Assembly (NCBI GenBank): GCA_013372965.1
Contig: JABXIR010000022.1
Span: 1 to 14,593, forward strand
Origin: Gammaproteobacteria bacterium
GTDB taxonomy: Bacteria; Pseudomonadota; Gammaproteobacteria; Pseudomonadales; DSM-25080
Direction: 5' to 3'
Length of the DNA stretch: 14,593 nucleotides
The notes under the pieces are model-generated. The model ran no database searches. It saw nothing but the letters and a program-made list of their open reading frames with translations, and was not told the origin of the DNA. A program made the position numbers and the translations under genes. Positions 1 through 6,229 of the stretch are shown here, piece after piece (the first letter of the stretch is position 1; each line of letters starts with the position of its first letter).

Positions 1-36
1 ATGGAAACTCGGTTTAAGGGTGATTTCGACTCATGA
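1..36 (+). CDS. 3' end of an upstream gene (partial)
   Basis: Frame 1 is open from the window edge and ends at TGA 34-36, which overlaps the ATG of the next gene (33-35) in the common ATGA arrangement. The visible C-terminus is ETRFKGDFDS. The 4-base overlap suggests translational coupling with the hydrolase gene. Too little is visible to name a function, and an open frame of 12 codons could be chance. The overlap geometry is the only support. Confidence 0.35.
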   Translation: METRFKGDFDS

Positions 37-845
37 AGAAGTTTCTGCAGTTTACGGCCGGCATCTTGGTTGCGCTGACCTTAGTGACGATCTTTTGGCT
101 TCGCGATGTGATCTTTGTAGACGAACCAATGTTAACTGATTGGACGGTTCAGCTTGAGCCGCATGTCTATACACGTGTCTTAGGGGAAGAGCCTCGACCC
201 GTGGTGTTCTTAATGCATGGCTGTGGCGGGCAAAAACCTTGGCTGCGCGAGCAGCGCCTTGAGCGTTATAGCCAGTGGGGCTATTTTGCCGTTGCCATCG
301 ATAGTTTTGGGGCGCGTGACGTCGATCCGAAGCGCGTTTGCGAGGGCACTCAGTTGTGGGCGGGTCAACGGTTGATCGACTTGGCTGCGGCCCTCGAGAT
401 CGTGTCGAACAATCCGTTGGCAGACACATCACGATACGCGGTTGTTGGCTTTTCTCACGGTGCTTGGGCTGCACTCGAAACGTATTCTGATTCGTGGGAC
501 GAATACGAATCGATGGTGGGTGCACCTTCAGCGGTTGTCGCGTATTATCCGTTCTGCGAGTGGCCCAACCGGGCCGCGGCAAGCTGGAAACGCAATACCC
601 CGTTACTTTCGCTCTTAGGTGAACTCGACTCAATTACTGCAGTGACGCCGTGTCTTGAGTTGTTTAATCGTAATGCTTTAACGACCGTTATCCGTCACGT
701 TGTTTACCCTGGCGCAGAACACGGATTCGATGTTTTAAACACCGAAGAGTGGACCGACCACTATAATGAAGATGCCGACGTTTCGGCGCAACGAGAAGTG
801 AAGCAGTTTCTCGATTCACAGTTTTCTCAAGGCAGGAGTAATTAA
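33..845 (+). CDS. Membrane-anchored dienelactone hydrolase-like alpha/beta hydrolase
   Basis: This 270-residue protein has the alpha/beta-hydrolase layout of the dienelactone hydrolase family. An oxyanion-hole type HGCGG lies at 62-66, the nucleophile elbow GFSHG holds Ser141, and the likely acid and base are Asp199 (LLGELDS) and His230 (GAEHGFD). Residues 4-23 form one hydrophobic segment after MKK, so the protein is probably an inner-membrane-anchored or exported hydrolase with a periplasmic catalytic domain. The substrate cannot be read from the sequence; the family cleaves lactones and esters. The start overlaps the upstream stop by 4 bases, with a weak AAGGG at 16-20. The stop overlaps the uup start by one base (TAATG), so the genes are probably cotranscribed. 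Fold assignment is good; exact activity is unknown. Confidence 0.8.
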   Translation: MKKFLQFTAGILVALTLVTIFWLRDVIFVDEPMLTDWTVQLEPHVYTRVLGEEPRPVVFLMHGCGGQKPWLREQRLERYSQWGYFAVAIDSFGARDVDPKRVCEGTQLWAGQRLIDLAAALEIVSNNPLADTSRYAVVGFSHGAWAALETYSDSWDEYESMVGAPSAVVAYYPFCEWPNRAAASWKRNTPLLSLLGELDSITAVTPCLELFNRNALTTVIRHVVYPGAEHGFDVLNTEEWTDHYNEDADVSAQREVKQFLDSQFSQGRSN

Positions 846-2749
846 TGCCGCTACTTACCTTATCGGACGCCCATCTGGCATTCGGTACGCATGTGCTACT
901 CGATGGTGCGAATGTTAGCATCGAAGCGGGTCAAAAAATTGGTTTATTGGGACGAAATGGAGCGGGTAAGTCAACGTTTCTTCGAGTGATTCAGACAGAG
1001 CAGGCGCTCGACTCTGGCGAACTTTGGATTCGTCCAGGCGTTCGTGTGGCAAGCTTGTCGCAAGAGTTGCCCCCGGGCAACGAACAAAGTGTCTATCAAT
1101 ATGTTGCCAATGGTCTTGAACCATTGGGTGAGTTGCTCGCGAGATTTTTCGAACTGTCTCATCAAAGCGATGTCGACCTCGATGAATTAGGTCGGTTGCA
1201 AACACAAATTGAAGCCAAAGACGGCTGGACTCTGAACCAGCGAGTAGAGCGTACGTTGAGCGACTTGGGGTTAGACGGTAACGCCAAGATGTCATCGTTG
1301 TCCGGTGGGTGGCGTCGTCGCGTCGGTTTGGCGCGCGCGTTCGTTACCGAGCCCGACTTGCTTATCCTCGACGAGCCGACCAACCATCTCGATCTTCCAA
1401 CGATTGCCTGGCTTGAAGAACAACTCAAGGCTTTTCGTGGTGCAATATTGGTGGTCACGCACGATCGCGCGTTTTTGCAATCCATCGCAACACAGATTAT
1501 CGAGATTGATCGCGGCAACCTAATCGAATGGACAGGCGACTATCAAGGTTTCCTCAAGCACAAAGAACATTTGCTGAAGGCCGAAGAGTCGGCAAATGCA
1601 TTGTTCGATAAGCGGTTAGCTCAAGAGGAAGTGTGGATCCGTCAGGGCATCAAGGCACGACGTACCCGCAATGAGGGGCGTGTCCGTGCCTTAAAGGCGA
1701 TGCGTGATGAGCGTGCGGGTCGACGGGAGCGCAGCGGAGATGCGAGTTTCTCTGTGGAGTCGTCGGATCAATCAGGAAAGATCGTCTCGGAGCTCGAGCA
1801 TGTCACGGTTGAATATGGAAACCGTCGCATTATCGATGATTTCTCTACCAAGATTCTTCGCGGCGATAAGATAGGTATTATCGGCGCGAATGGCGCGGGT
1901 AAAACGACACTGATCAAGGCGATACTCGGAATGCTTGAACCAACGTCGGGCAATATCAAGCTGGGTACGAAGCTCAATATCGCTTATTTCGATCAAACGC
2001 GGGGCAACCTCGACCCTTCAAAGACCTTACTCGAGAATATTTGTGACGGTCGTGATTTCATCGAAATCGATGGGAAGCAGCGACACGGCATTAGTTACTT
2101 ACAGGATTTCTTATTTACCCCTGATCGACTGCGTCAGCCAATCGAATCACTCAGTGGCGGTGAGCAGAATCGTGCAATTTTAGCGAAGATCTTCTCAAAG
2201 CCCGCTAATTTACTGGTCCTCGATGAACCGACCAACGACCTCGATATGGAAACCCTTGAACTGCTTGAGGAGATCTTGCTCGACTTTGAAGGTACGGTGT
2301 TGCTGGTGTCTCACGATCGTGAGTTTATGAACAACGTTGTCACGTCGACCATGTGGCTCGATGGTAGCGGTAAGGTAAGAGAGTACGTTGGCGGTTACGA
2401 CGATTGGATTCGTCAAGGCGGTCGTTTCGACTCGATCAAAGCGTCGGCTAAAGCGAAGCTTGAGGTTGCGCCGACGGTGAACTCAAAGCCTGCAGCGAAG
2501 CCCGCATCGACTGCGGCCCCTAAGAAGAAAAAGCTAAGCTTTAAGGATCAGCGTGAACTCGAGGCTTTGCCGGGTCAGATTGAAGCAGCCGAAAATGACA
2601 TCGCTGCGCTAGAGGCCGAAATCGCCGATCCGTCGTTTTTTTCGAAGCCTCACAGCGAATCAGAGCCAATCTACGCGCGTCTTAGTGAACTGCAAGAACA
2701 ACTTGAGGGCTATCTTGAGCGTTGGATGGAGTTAGAATCTGACGACTAG
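845..2749 (+). CDS. uup: ABC-F ATPase, Uup type
   Basis: This 634-residue protein has two ABC ATPase domains and no membrane segments, as expected for the ABC-F family of ribosome-acting translation factors. Domain 1 has Walker A GRNGAGKST (36-44), signature LSGGW (152-156) and Walker B ending LILDEP (173-178). Domain 2 has Walker A GANGAGKTT (347-355), signature LSGGEQ (436-441) and Walker B LLVLDEP (456-462). The basic, helical linker (about 235-300) is where ABC-F proteins contact P-site tRNA. A Lys/Ala/Pro-rich tether (about 540-565) leads to a C-terminal coiled coil (about 566-632), the feature that separates Uup from EttA and YheS. E. coli Uup is linked to precise transposon excision and ribosome function. 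AGGAG at 834-838 serves as the ribosome binding site, and the start overlaps the hydrolase stop. Confidence 0.92.
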   Translation: MPLLTLSDAHLAFGTHVLLDGANVSIEAGQKIGLLGRNGAGKSTFLRVIQTEQALDSGELWIRPGVRVASLSQELPPGNEQSVYQYVANGLEPLGELLARFFELSHQSDVDLDELGRLQTQIEAKDGWTLNQRVERTLSDLGLDGNAKMSSLSGGWRRRVGLARAFVTEPDLLILDEPTNHLDLPTIAWLEEQLKAFRGAILVVTHDRAFLQSIATQIIEIDRGNLIEWTGDYQGFLKHKEHLLKAEESANALFDKRLAQEEVWIRQGIKARRTRNEGRVRALKAMRDERAGRRERSGDASFSVESSDQSGKIVSELEHVTVEYGNRRIIDDFSTKILRGDKIGIIGANGAGKTTLIKAILGMLEPTSGNIKLGTKLNIAYFDQTRGNLDPSKTLLENICDGRDFIEIDGKQRHGISYLQDFLFTPDRLRQPIESLSGGEQNRAILAKIFSKPANLLVLDEPTNDLDMETLELLEEILLDFEGTVLLVSHDREFMNNVVTSTMWLDGSGKVREYVGGYDDWIRQGGRFDSIKASAKAKLEVAPTVNSKPAAKPASTAAPKKKKLSFKDQRELEALPGQIEAAENDIAALEAEIADPSFFSKPHSESEPIYARLSELQEQLEGYLERWMELESDD

Positions 2750-2765
2750 CGAGATTTATGCCTAA

Positions 2766-2794
2766 TTTACTTTAACTGCGCATGAATATATTAT
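2766..2794 (+). promoter_or_regulatory. Candidate sigma70 promoter of the thiolase-dehydrogenase pair
   Basis: TTTACT (2766-2771) and TATTAT (2789-2794) are separated by 17 bases and match the -35 and -10 consensus at 4 of 6 and 5 of 6 positions. The pair lies in the 89-base gap between uup and the chosen thiolase start, predicting a leader of about 38 bases. The -10 overlaps an A/T palindrome. The prediction rests on motif and spacing alone. Confidence 0.5.
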
Positions 2795-2812
2795 TTATCG
2801 CAAAATAATATA
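2787..2812. promoter_or_regulatory. A/T-rich perfect inverted repeat, candidate operator over the -10
   Basis: TATATTATTT (2787-2796) and AAATAATATA (2803-2812) are perfect 10-base inverted arms around a 6-base centre. No U-run follows and all arm pairs are A-T, so it reads better as a DNA operator than as a terminator. It covers the predicted -10 and the start of the leader, a position where a dimeric repressor would block transcription of the acyl-CoA genes. The cognate regulator is not in the window. Confidence 0.4.
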
Positions 2813-2838
2813 AAGAAATTATGCGTAAGGAAATGATT

Positions 2839-4011
2839 ATGGCGAAAGCTTATATAGTCGATGCGATTCGAACTCCAGGCGGCAAACGCAATGGCGCTTT
2901 GTCTCAATATCATCCAGCGGATCTCGGCGCATTAGTCCTCGATGCGCTGGTCGAGCGCACGGGCATTCCAGCGGCAGATCTTGATGACGTCATTTTTGGC
3001 TGCGTCACTCAATCAGGCGCACAGGCGAACAACGTTGCTCGTAACAGTGTATTAGCCTCCAAGCGCATCCCTGAATCGGTACCTGCAGTGACGGTTGATC
3101 GGCAGTGTGGTAGCAGCCAACAGGCGATGCATTTTGCTGCGCAAGCGATTATGTCGGGTACGCAAGACATGGTCATCGCCGGCGGTATAGAGATGATGTC
3201 GGTGGTTACAATTGGCTCAAATGTCGCCGACGCGAAAGCCGCGGGTCATGGCCAGCCTTATGCAAGTAAAGGGATCGAAGAGAATTACGGCGTCACTTGG
3301 TTTCACCAAACCATCGGTGCCGAGCTGATCGTCGATCAGTGGGGTTTAACCCGAGAGGAAATCGACGAGTTCAGTTATCAGTCTCATCAGCGGGCGATCG
3401 CGGCGCGTGATCGCGGTGCCTTTGATCGTGAGATTGTGCCCGTGTTCAGTGAGGTGCTCAACGACGTGCTCACGCGTGATGAAGGTATTCGTGACGCCTG
3501 TACGGTAGAGGGCCTTAGCCAACTCAAACCGATCAGTGATGGCGCCATTACGGCAGGTAACGCCTCACAAATTACCGACGGTGCTTCGGCGCTACTGATC
3601 GTGAGCGAGACGGCGTTGAAGAAGTACAACCTTAAACCTCGTGCCGTCATTCATACGATGGCACTCGCCGGCGATGATCCAGTTAAGATGTTAACGGGGC
3701 CGATCGCTGCAACCCACAAGCTACTCGAGCGCGCGGGTATGAGTATTGATGACATCGATCTGTACGAAGTCAATGAGGCGTTCGCGCCCGTGCCACTCAT
3801 CTGGCTCAAGGAACTCAACGCGGATCCACAAAAGCTTAATGTGAATGGTGGTGGTGTTGCCCTTGGTCATCCATTGGGTGCAACGGGGACGAAACTGGTC
3901 GCGACGCTCATTAATGAGCTTGAATACCGTCAGGCACGCTATGGTCTTGTCGCAATTTGTGAAAGTGGCGGCACGGCGAATGCCACGCTCATCGAGAGGG
4001 TAAGCGCATGA
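2839..4011 (+). CDS. Acetyl-CoA acetyltransferase / 3-ketoacyl-CoA thiolase
   Basis: This thiolase-family enzyme cleaves 3-ketoacyl-CoA with CoA to acetyl-CoA plus a shortened acyl-CoA, or runs in reverse. With the start at ATG 2839 it has 390 residues, the usual length. The nucleophile is Cys90 in VDRQCGSS, followed by NEAF (312-315), GHPLGATG with His344, and Cys374 in CESGG, giving the full Cys-His-Cys set. The usual CxGGG near the C-terminus is CESGG here. ATGs at 2821 and 2833 are also in frame, but TAAGGAA (2826-2832) sits six bases before ATG 2839, and MAKAYIVDAIRTPGGK is the expected thiolase N-terminus. The stop overlaps the start of the next gene by 4 bases. The paired dehydrogenase points to catabolic thiolysis rather than to a polyhydroxybutyrate role. 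Confidence 0.93.
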   Translation: MAKAYIVDAIRTPGGKRNGALSQYHPADLGALVLDALVERTGIPAADLDDVIFGCVTQSGAQANNVARNSVLASKRIPESVPAVTVDRQCGSSQQAMHFAAQAIMSGTQDMVIAGGIEMMSVVTIGSNVADAKAAGHGQPYASKGIEENYGVTWFHQTIGAELIVDQWGLTREEIDEFSYQSHQRAIAARDRGAFDREIVPVFSEVLNDVLTRDEGIRDACTVEGLSQLKPISDGAITAGNASQITDGASALLIVSETALKKYNLKPRAVIHTMALAGDDPVKMLTGPIAATHKLLERAGMSIDDIDLYEVNEAFAPVPLIWLKELNADPQKLNVNGGGVALGHPLGATGTKLVATLINELEYRQARYGLVAICESGGTANATLIERVSA

Positions 4012-4769
4012 AGCTTGAAAACCAATTATTCTTGGTAACGGGCGGTGCGTCCGGCCTCGGACGTTCGGTCGTTGATGCACTGGTTCAGCGTCACGCGTTT
4101 GTGGTAGCGCTCGACTTGAATGACATCGAGCTCAACGCGTTACAGCAAGCCCACCCAGAGCAAGTATTGACGGTGGTGTGCGATGTCTGCGATGAGGATT
4201 CCATCCAAAGCGCAATCGAGGAAGCAAAGCGTTGGAAGGGACAAATTCGGGGCTTAGTTAACTGCGCTGGGATCATCGGTGCAGGAAAACTCGTCGGACG
4301 TTCTGGCGCCTATCCACTCGATGCCTTCAAGAAGGTGATCGATATTAATCTGACGGGTACAGTCAACACGATGCGCCTGGTTGCGGCCGATATGGCCGAC
4401 AATGACCTTACCGATGATGAAGAGCGCGGTGTCATCATCAATACCGCGAGCATTGCGGCCTACGACGGTCAAAAAGGCCAAATCGCCTACGCAGCAAGCA
4501 AAGGCGGTATTGTGTCGATGACACTGCCGGCAGCGCGCGATTTGGCGAGTTTTGGTATTCGCGTTAACACCATTGCACCGGGAATTATGGCCACACCGAT
4601 GCTGATGAACGCTGATGAGAAAGTGCTCGCACCACTGTTAGCGGTAACACAATTCCCTAAGCGTTTAGGCAAACCAAGTGAGTTCGCGGATGCGGTGTGC
4701 TTTGCGATCACGAATACTTTGTTAAACGGTGAGACGATGCGCCTCGACGGCGCAATACGAATGCCCTAA
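4008..4769 (+). CDS. Short-chain dehydrogenase, 3-hydroxyacyl-CoA dehydrogenase type 2-like
   Basis: This 253-residue classical SDR resembles HSD10-type enzymes, which oxidise 3-hydroxyacyl-CoA (including 2-methyl-3-hydroxybutyryl-CoA) to 3-ketoacyl-CoA with NAD. Visible motifs are TGGASGLG (11-18) for the nucleotide, Asp36 at the end of beta-2 favouring NAD over NADP, NCAG (86-89), Asn114, and the catalytic Ser148, Tyr161 and Lys165 (YAASK). The stretch GQIAYAASKGGIVSMTLP followed by ARDLA and IAPGIMATPM is characteristic of the type 2 subgroup. The ATG overlaps the thiolase stop (ATGA), so the product of this enzyme is the direct substrate of its translationally coupled neighbour. Exact acyl-chain preference cannot be read. 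A generic SDR oxidoreductase is the fallback. Confidence 0.88.
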   Translation: MKLENQLFLVTGGASGLGRSVVDALVQRHAFVVALDLNDIELNALQQAHPEQVLTVVCDVCDEDSIQSAIEEAKRWKGQIRGLVNCAGIIGAGKLVGRSGAYPLDAFKKVIDINLTGTVNTMRLVAADMADNDLTDDEERGVIINTASIAAYDGQKGQIAYAASKGGIVSMTLPAARDLASFGIRVNTIAPGIMATPMLMNADEKVLAPLLAVTQFPKRLGKPSEFADAVCFAITNTLLNGETMRLDGAIRMP

Positions 4770-4772
4770 GCG

Positions 4773-5306
4773 TTAGCGTTTGTATTCGGCTAACTTAGCC
4801 GCGAAGAAAGCCGAACCCAGTTGTTCGGCTTTTTTTATGTTTCGCTCGACGATGTCGTCTGAATCTTCACGGTCGTTGAGTACCGCTTGAAGCGATGCTT
4901 CGCGTATGAGGTGTAACGTAGGGAAAGGCGCGCGGTTGGTATAGTTAGATGCAGCATCGAGAGCGTCACCTTCGAACTGGTATTCAGGGTGGAAGTGGGC
5001 TAGCTGATACACGCCTTCATAGCCCTCGCGTTGCAGATATAAATTGGCTTCCTCGATGACAAATAAAAACTCTTGAAAGTCTTCGCAGCCTTCGGGAAAC
5101 ACGATCAGGGTGGTTTCAGTGTTGGGCTGATGATCAAGATGGCTCAATTCACGATGTAGCACGTCGTAAAGTTCGGTCAATGTTGTGAGCGCAAGCGCTT
5201 GGTATCGCACTCGATTTTTGACGACTTCGCGACGTGCAAAGGGACAAAAGTTTAGTTCGATAACGATGTCGTTAACCCACGCTTGTGTTTGTTCGATCGG
5301 TGTCAT
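4773..5306 (-). CDS. DUF1415 family protein
   Basis: This 177-residue soluble protein matches the DUF1415 family. The N-terminal pattern TQAWVNDIVIELNFCPFARR carries the conserved Asn-Phe-Cys-Pro-Phe-Ala segment, followed by LIVFPEGCEDFQEF, LAHFHPEYQFEG and the stretch NYTNRAPFPTLHLIRE. The family is common in gammaproteobacteria and has no established biochemical role, so none is assigned. The gene converges on the SDR with only three bases between the stops, and the SDR terminator is embedded in its last codons (4807-4836). No clear Shine-Dalgarno precedes the ATG. A TATAAT (5308-5313) ends one base before it, too close to serve as the -10 for this start. Confidence 0.88.
   Translation of the reverse strand: MTPIEQTQAWVNDIVIELNFCPFARREVVKNRVRYQALALTTLTELYDVLHRELSHLDHQPNTETTLIVFPEGCEDFQEFLFVIEEANLYLQREGYEGVYQLAHFHPEYQFEGDALDAASNYTNRAPFPTLHLIREASLQAVLNDREDSDDIVERNIKKAEQLGSAFFAAKLAEYKR
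4807..4836 (+). terminator. Intrinsic terminator of the thiolase-SDR operon, inside the convergent gene
   Basis: AAAGCCGAAC (4807-4816) pairs perfectly with GTTCGGCTTT (4823-4832) around a 6-base loop and runs into seven T residues (4830-4836). It begins 38 bases after the SDR stop. Because the convergent gene ends at 4773, the terminator also encodes Lys-Lys-Ala-Glu-Gln-Leu-Gly-Ser-Ala-Phe-Phe near the C-terminus of the DUF1415 protein. Confidence 0.85.
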
Positions 5307-5545
5307 AATTATACCGTTATCAATTATTCGGTGTAGTCAAAGATACCCGCGTTCCACAGGCATTGCTCAGGGTATTTTAACTCAAAATAGGGACTAAGAT
5401 TTCCTCAACGAGGTAGTTTTTTTTAAAACTATTGGTTAGGCTAGATTTAATTACGAGTGTGAGTACTTGTAATTGTTTAACCGCGAGTTATCTCTCGTTA
5501 CGTAGTACGCCAAGGTTGGCAATTTAGTAAGAAAAAGGAAACATT
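5307..5545 (+). promoter_or_regulatory. Intergenic region with the leader of the cold-shock gene
   Basis: This 239-base gap separates the divergent DUF1415 and cold-shock genes and must hold both promoters. An AGTTTT-TTTT-AAAACT palindrome (5415-5430) and A/T-rich sequence follow. Small hairpins (CGAG/CTCG at 5484-5497, GCCA/TGGC at 5509-5520) precede a good ribosome binding site, AAGGAA (5535-5540), five bases before the ATG. I could not place a convincing -35/-10 pair or an E. coli-type cold box. A long structured leader is common for cspA-family genes, so thermoregulation through it is inference. Confidence 0.35.
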
Positions 5546-5755
5546 ATGTCCGAGCAAGTAGTTGGCACCGTTAAATGGTTCAACGATGAAAAAGGTTTTG
5601 GTTTTATCTCTCGTGAGGGTGAGCGTGACGTGTTTGTACACTACAGCTCGATTCAAGGAGAGGGTCGTAAATCCCTAGAGGAAGGTCAAACGGTTACTTT
5701 GAAAGTTGTCGATGGCCAGAAGGGTCCTATGGCGGAAGACGTGGTGCCAGCGTAA
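5546..5755 (+). CDS. CspA-family cold-shock protein
   Basis: This 69-residue single-domain cold-shock protein is an OB-fold RNA and single-stranded DNA chaperone of the cytoplasm. It shows KWFNDEKGFGFI (10-21) containing RNP1, and DVFVHYSSI (28-36) containing RNP2, then the usual GPMAEDV C-terminus. Length matches the family (about 65-75). The aromatic residues that stack on bases (Trp, Phe, Phe, Phe, His) are present. It starts with a good ribosome binding site at 5535-5540 and is followed by its own strong terminator, so it is probably monocistronic. Which Csp paralogue it matches, and whether it is cold-induced, cannot be told from the protein alone. Confidence 0.95.
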   Translation: MSEQVVGTVKWFNDEKGFGFISREGERDVFVHYSSIQGEGRKSLEEGQTVTLKVVDGQKGPMAEDVVPA

Positions 5756-5775
5756 GCTCCGCAACGTTTTTGGAG

Positions 5776-5803
5776 AGGCCGCTCGTTAATAGCGGCCTTT
5801 TTT
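5776..5803 (+). terminator. Intrinsic terminator after the cold-shock gene
   Basis: AGGCCGCT (5776-5783) pairs perfectly with AGCGGCCT (5791-5798) around a 7-base loop, followed by six T residues (5798-5803). It lies 20 bases after the csp stop and ends only five bases before the ATG of the next gene. Confidence 0.92.
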
Positions 5804-5808
5804 AGTTT

Positions 5809-6228
5809 ATGTTAATTACATTATTTTTTGCCGCTTTCTTATCTGCTACCGTGTTTCCCTTCGCGTCGGAGGCACTACTTATTGCCGCCTTAGAGAGAGG
5901 CGCAGACCCATTGATCTACGGACTCGTAGCGACTTTGGGTAACAGCTTAGGTGCGATGGCGATGTACGGTGTGGCACGGTTAGCTCGAGCAGGTCGGTTC
6001 TTTAAATGGAAGAACAATTCGAAGCGTGCAGAGCTGTGGTACCAAAAATACGGTTTGTATACGCTGTTGTTGTCTTGGATGCCCGGCATTGGCGATTTTT
6101 TTCCTGCGTTGGCAGGTTGGTTTAAAGCCCCCATATTTTGGACGGTCGTACTTGTGATTATTGCAAAGGCTGGCCGTTATACAGTGTTGATTTACGGTTA
6201 TTATGCCGTGGTCTCCTATGGAGTTTAA
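5809..6228 (+). CDS. yqaA: YqaA-like inner-membrane protein, VTT/DedA-related
   Basis: This 139-residue hydrophobic protein resembles E. coli YqaA, a small member of the VTT (SNARE-associated/DedA-related) family. FLSATVFPFASEALLIAAL near the N-terminus matches the conserved reentrant-type region, and ATLGNSLGAM plus the GLYTLLLSWMPGIGDFFPAL stretch are family hallmarks. Three or four membrane segments are apparent. DedA-type proteins are linked to membrane homeostasis and lipid scrambling; the role of YqaA itself is not established. TAG at 5803-5805 is in frame, so ATG 5809 is the earliest ATG possible. No Shine-Dalgarno lies in the few bases between the csp terminator and this ATG; the nearest GGAG (5772-5775) is on the far side of the hairpin. 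It is followed by the aldehyde dehydrogenase gene. Confidence 0.82.
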   Translation: MLITLFFAAFLSATVFPFASEALLIAALERGADPLIYGLVATLGNSLGAMAMYGVARLARAGRFFKWKNNSKRAELWYQKYGLYTLLLSWMPGIGDFFPALAGWFKAPIFWTVVLVIIAKAGRYTVLIYGYYAVVSYGV

Positions 6229-6229
6229 A

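Noticed and set aside
52..633. 193-codon minus-strand frame opposite the hydrolase
   Set aside because: Its composition is rich in Arg, Pro and Ser, typical of an antisense shadow, and the + strand frame has a clear catalytic triad.
5308..5313. Perfect TATAAT before the DUF1415 gene as its promoter -10
   Set aside because: Only one base separates it from the ATG, so transcription would start inside the gene, and the nearest TTGACT is 21 bases away.
5401..5424. Terminator CCTC-AAC-GAGG with T tract upstream of the cold-shock gene
   Set aside because: The stem has only four pairs and no + strand gene ends upstream of it.
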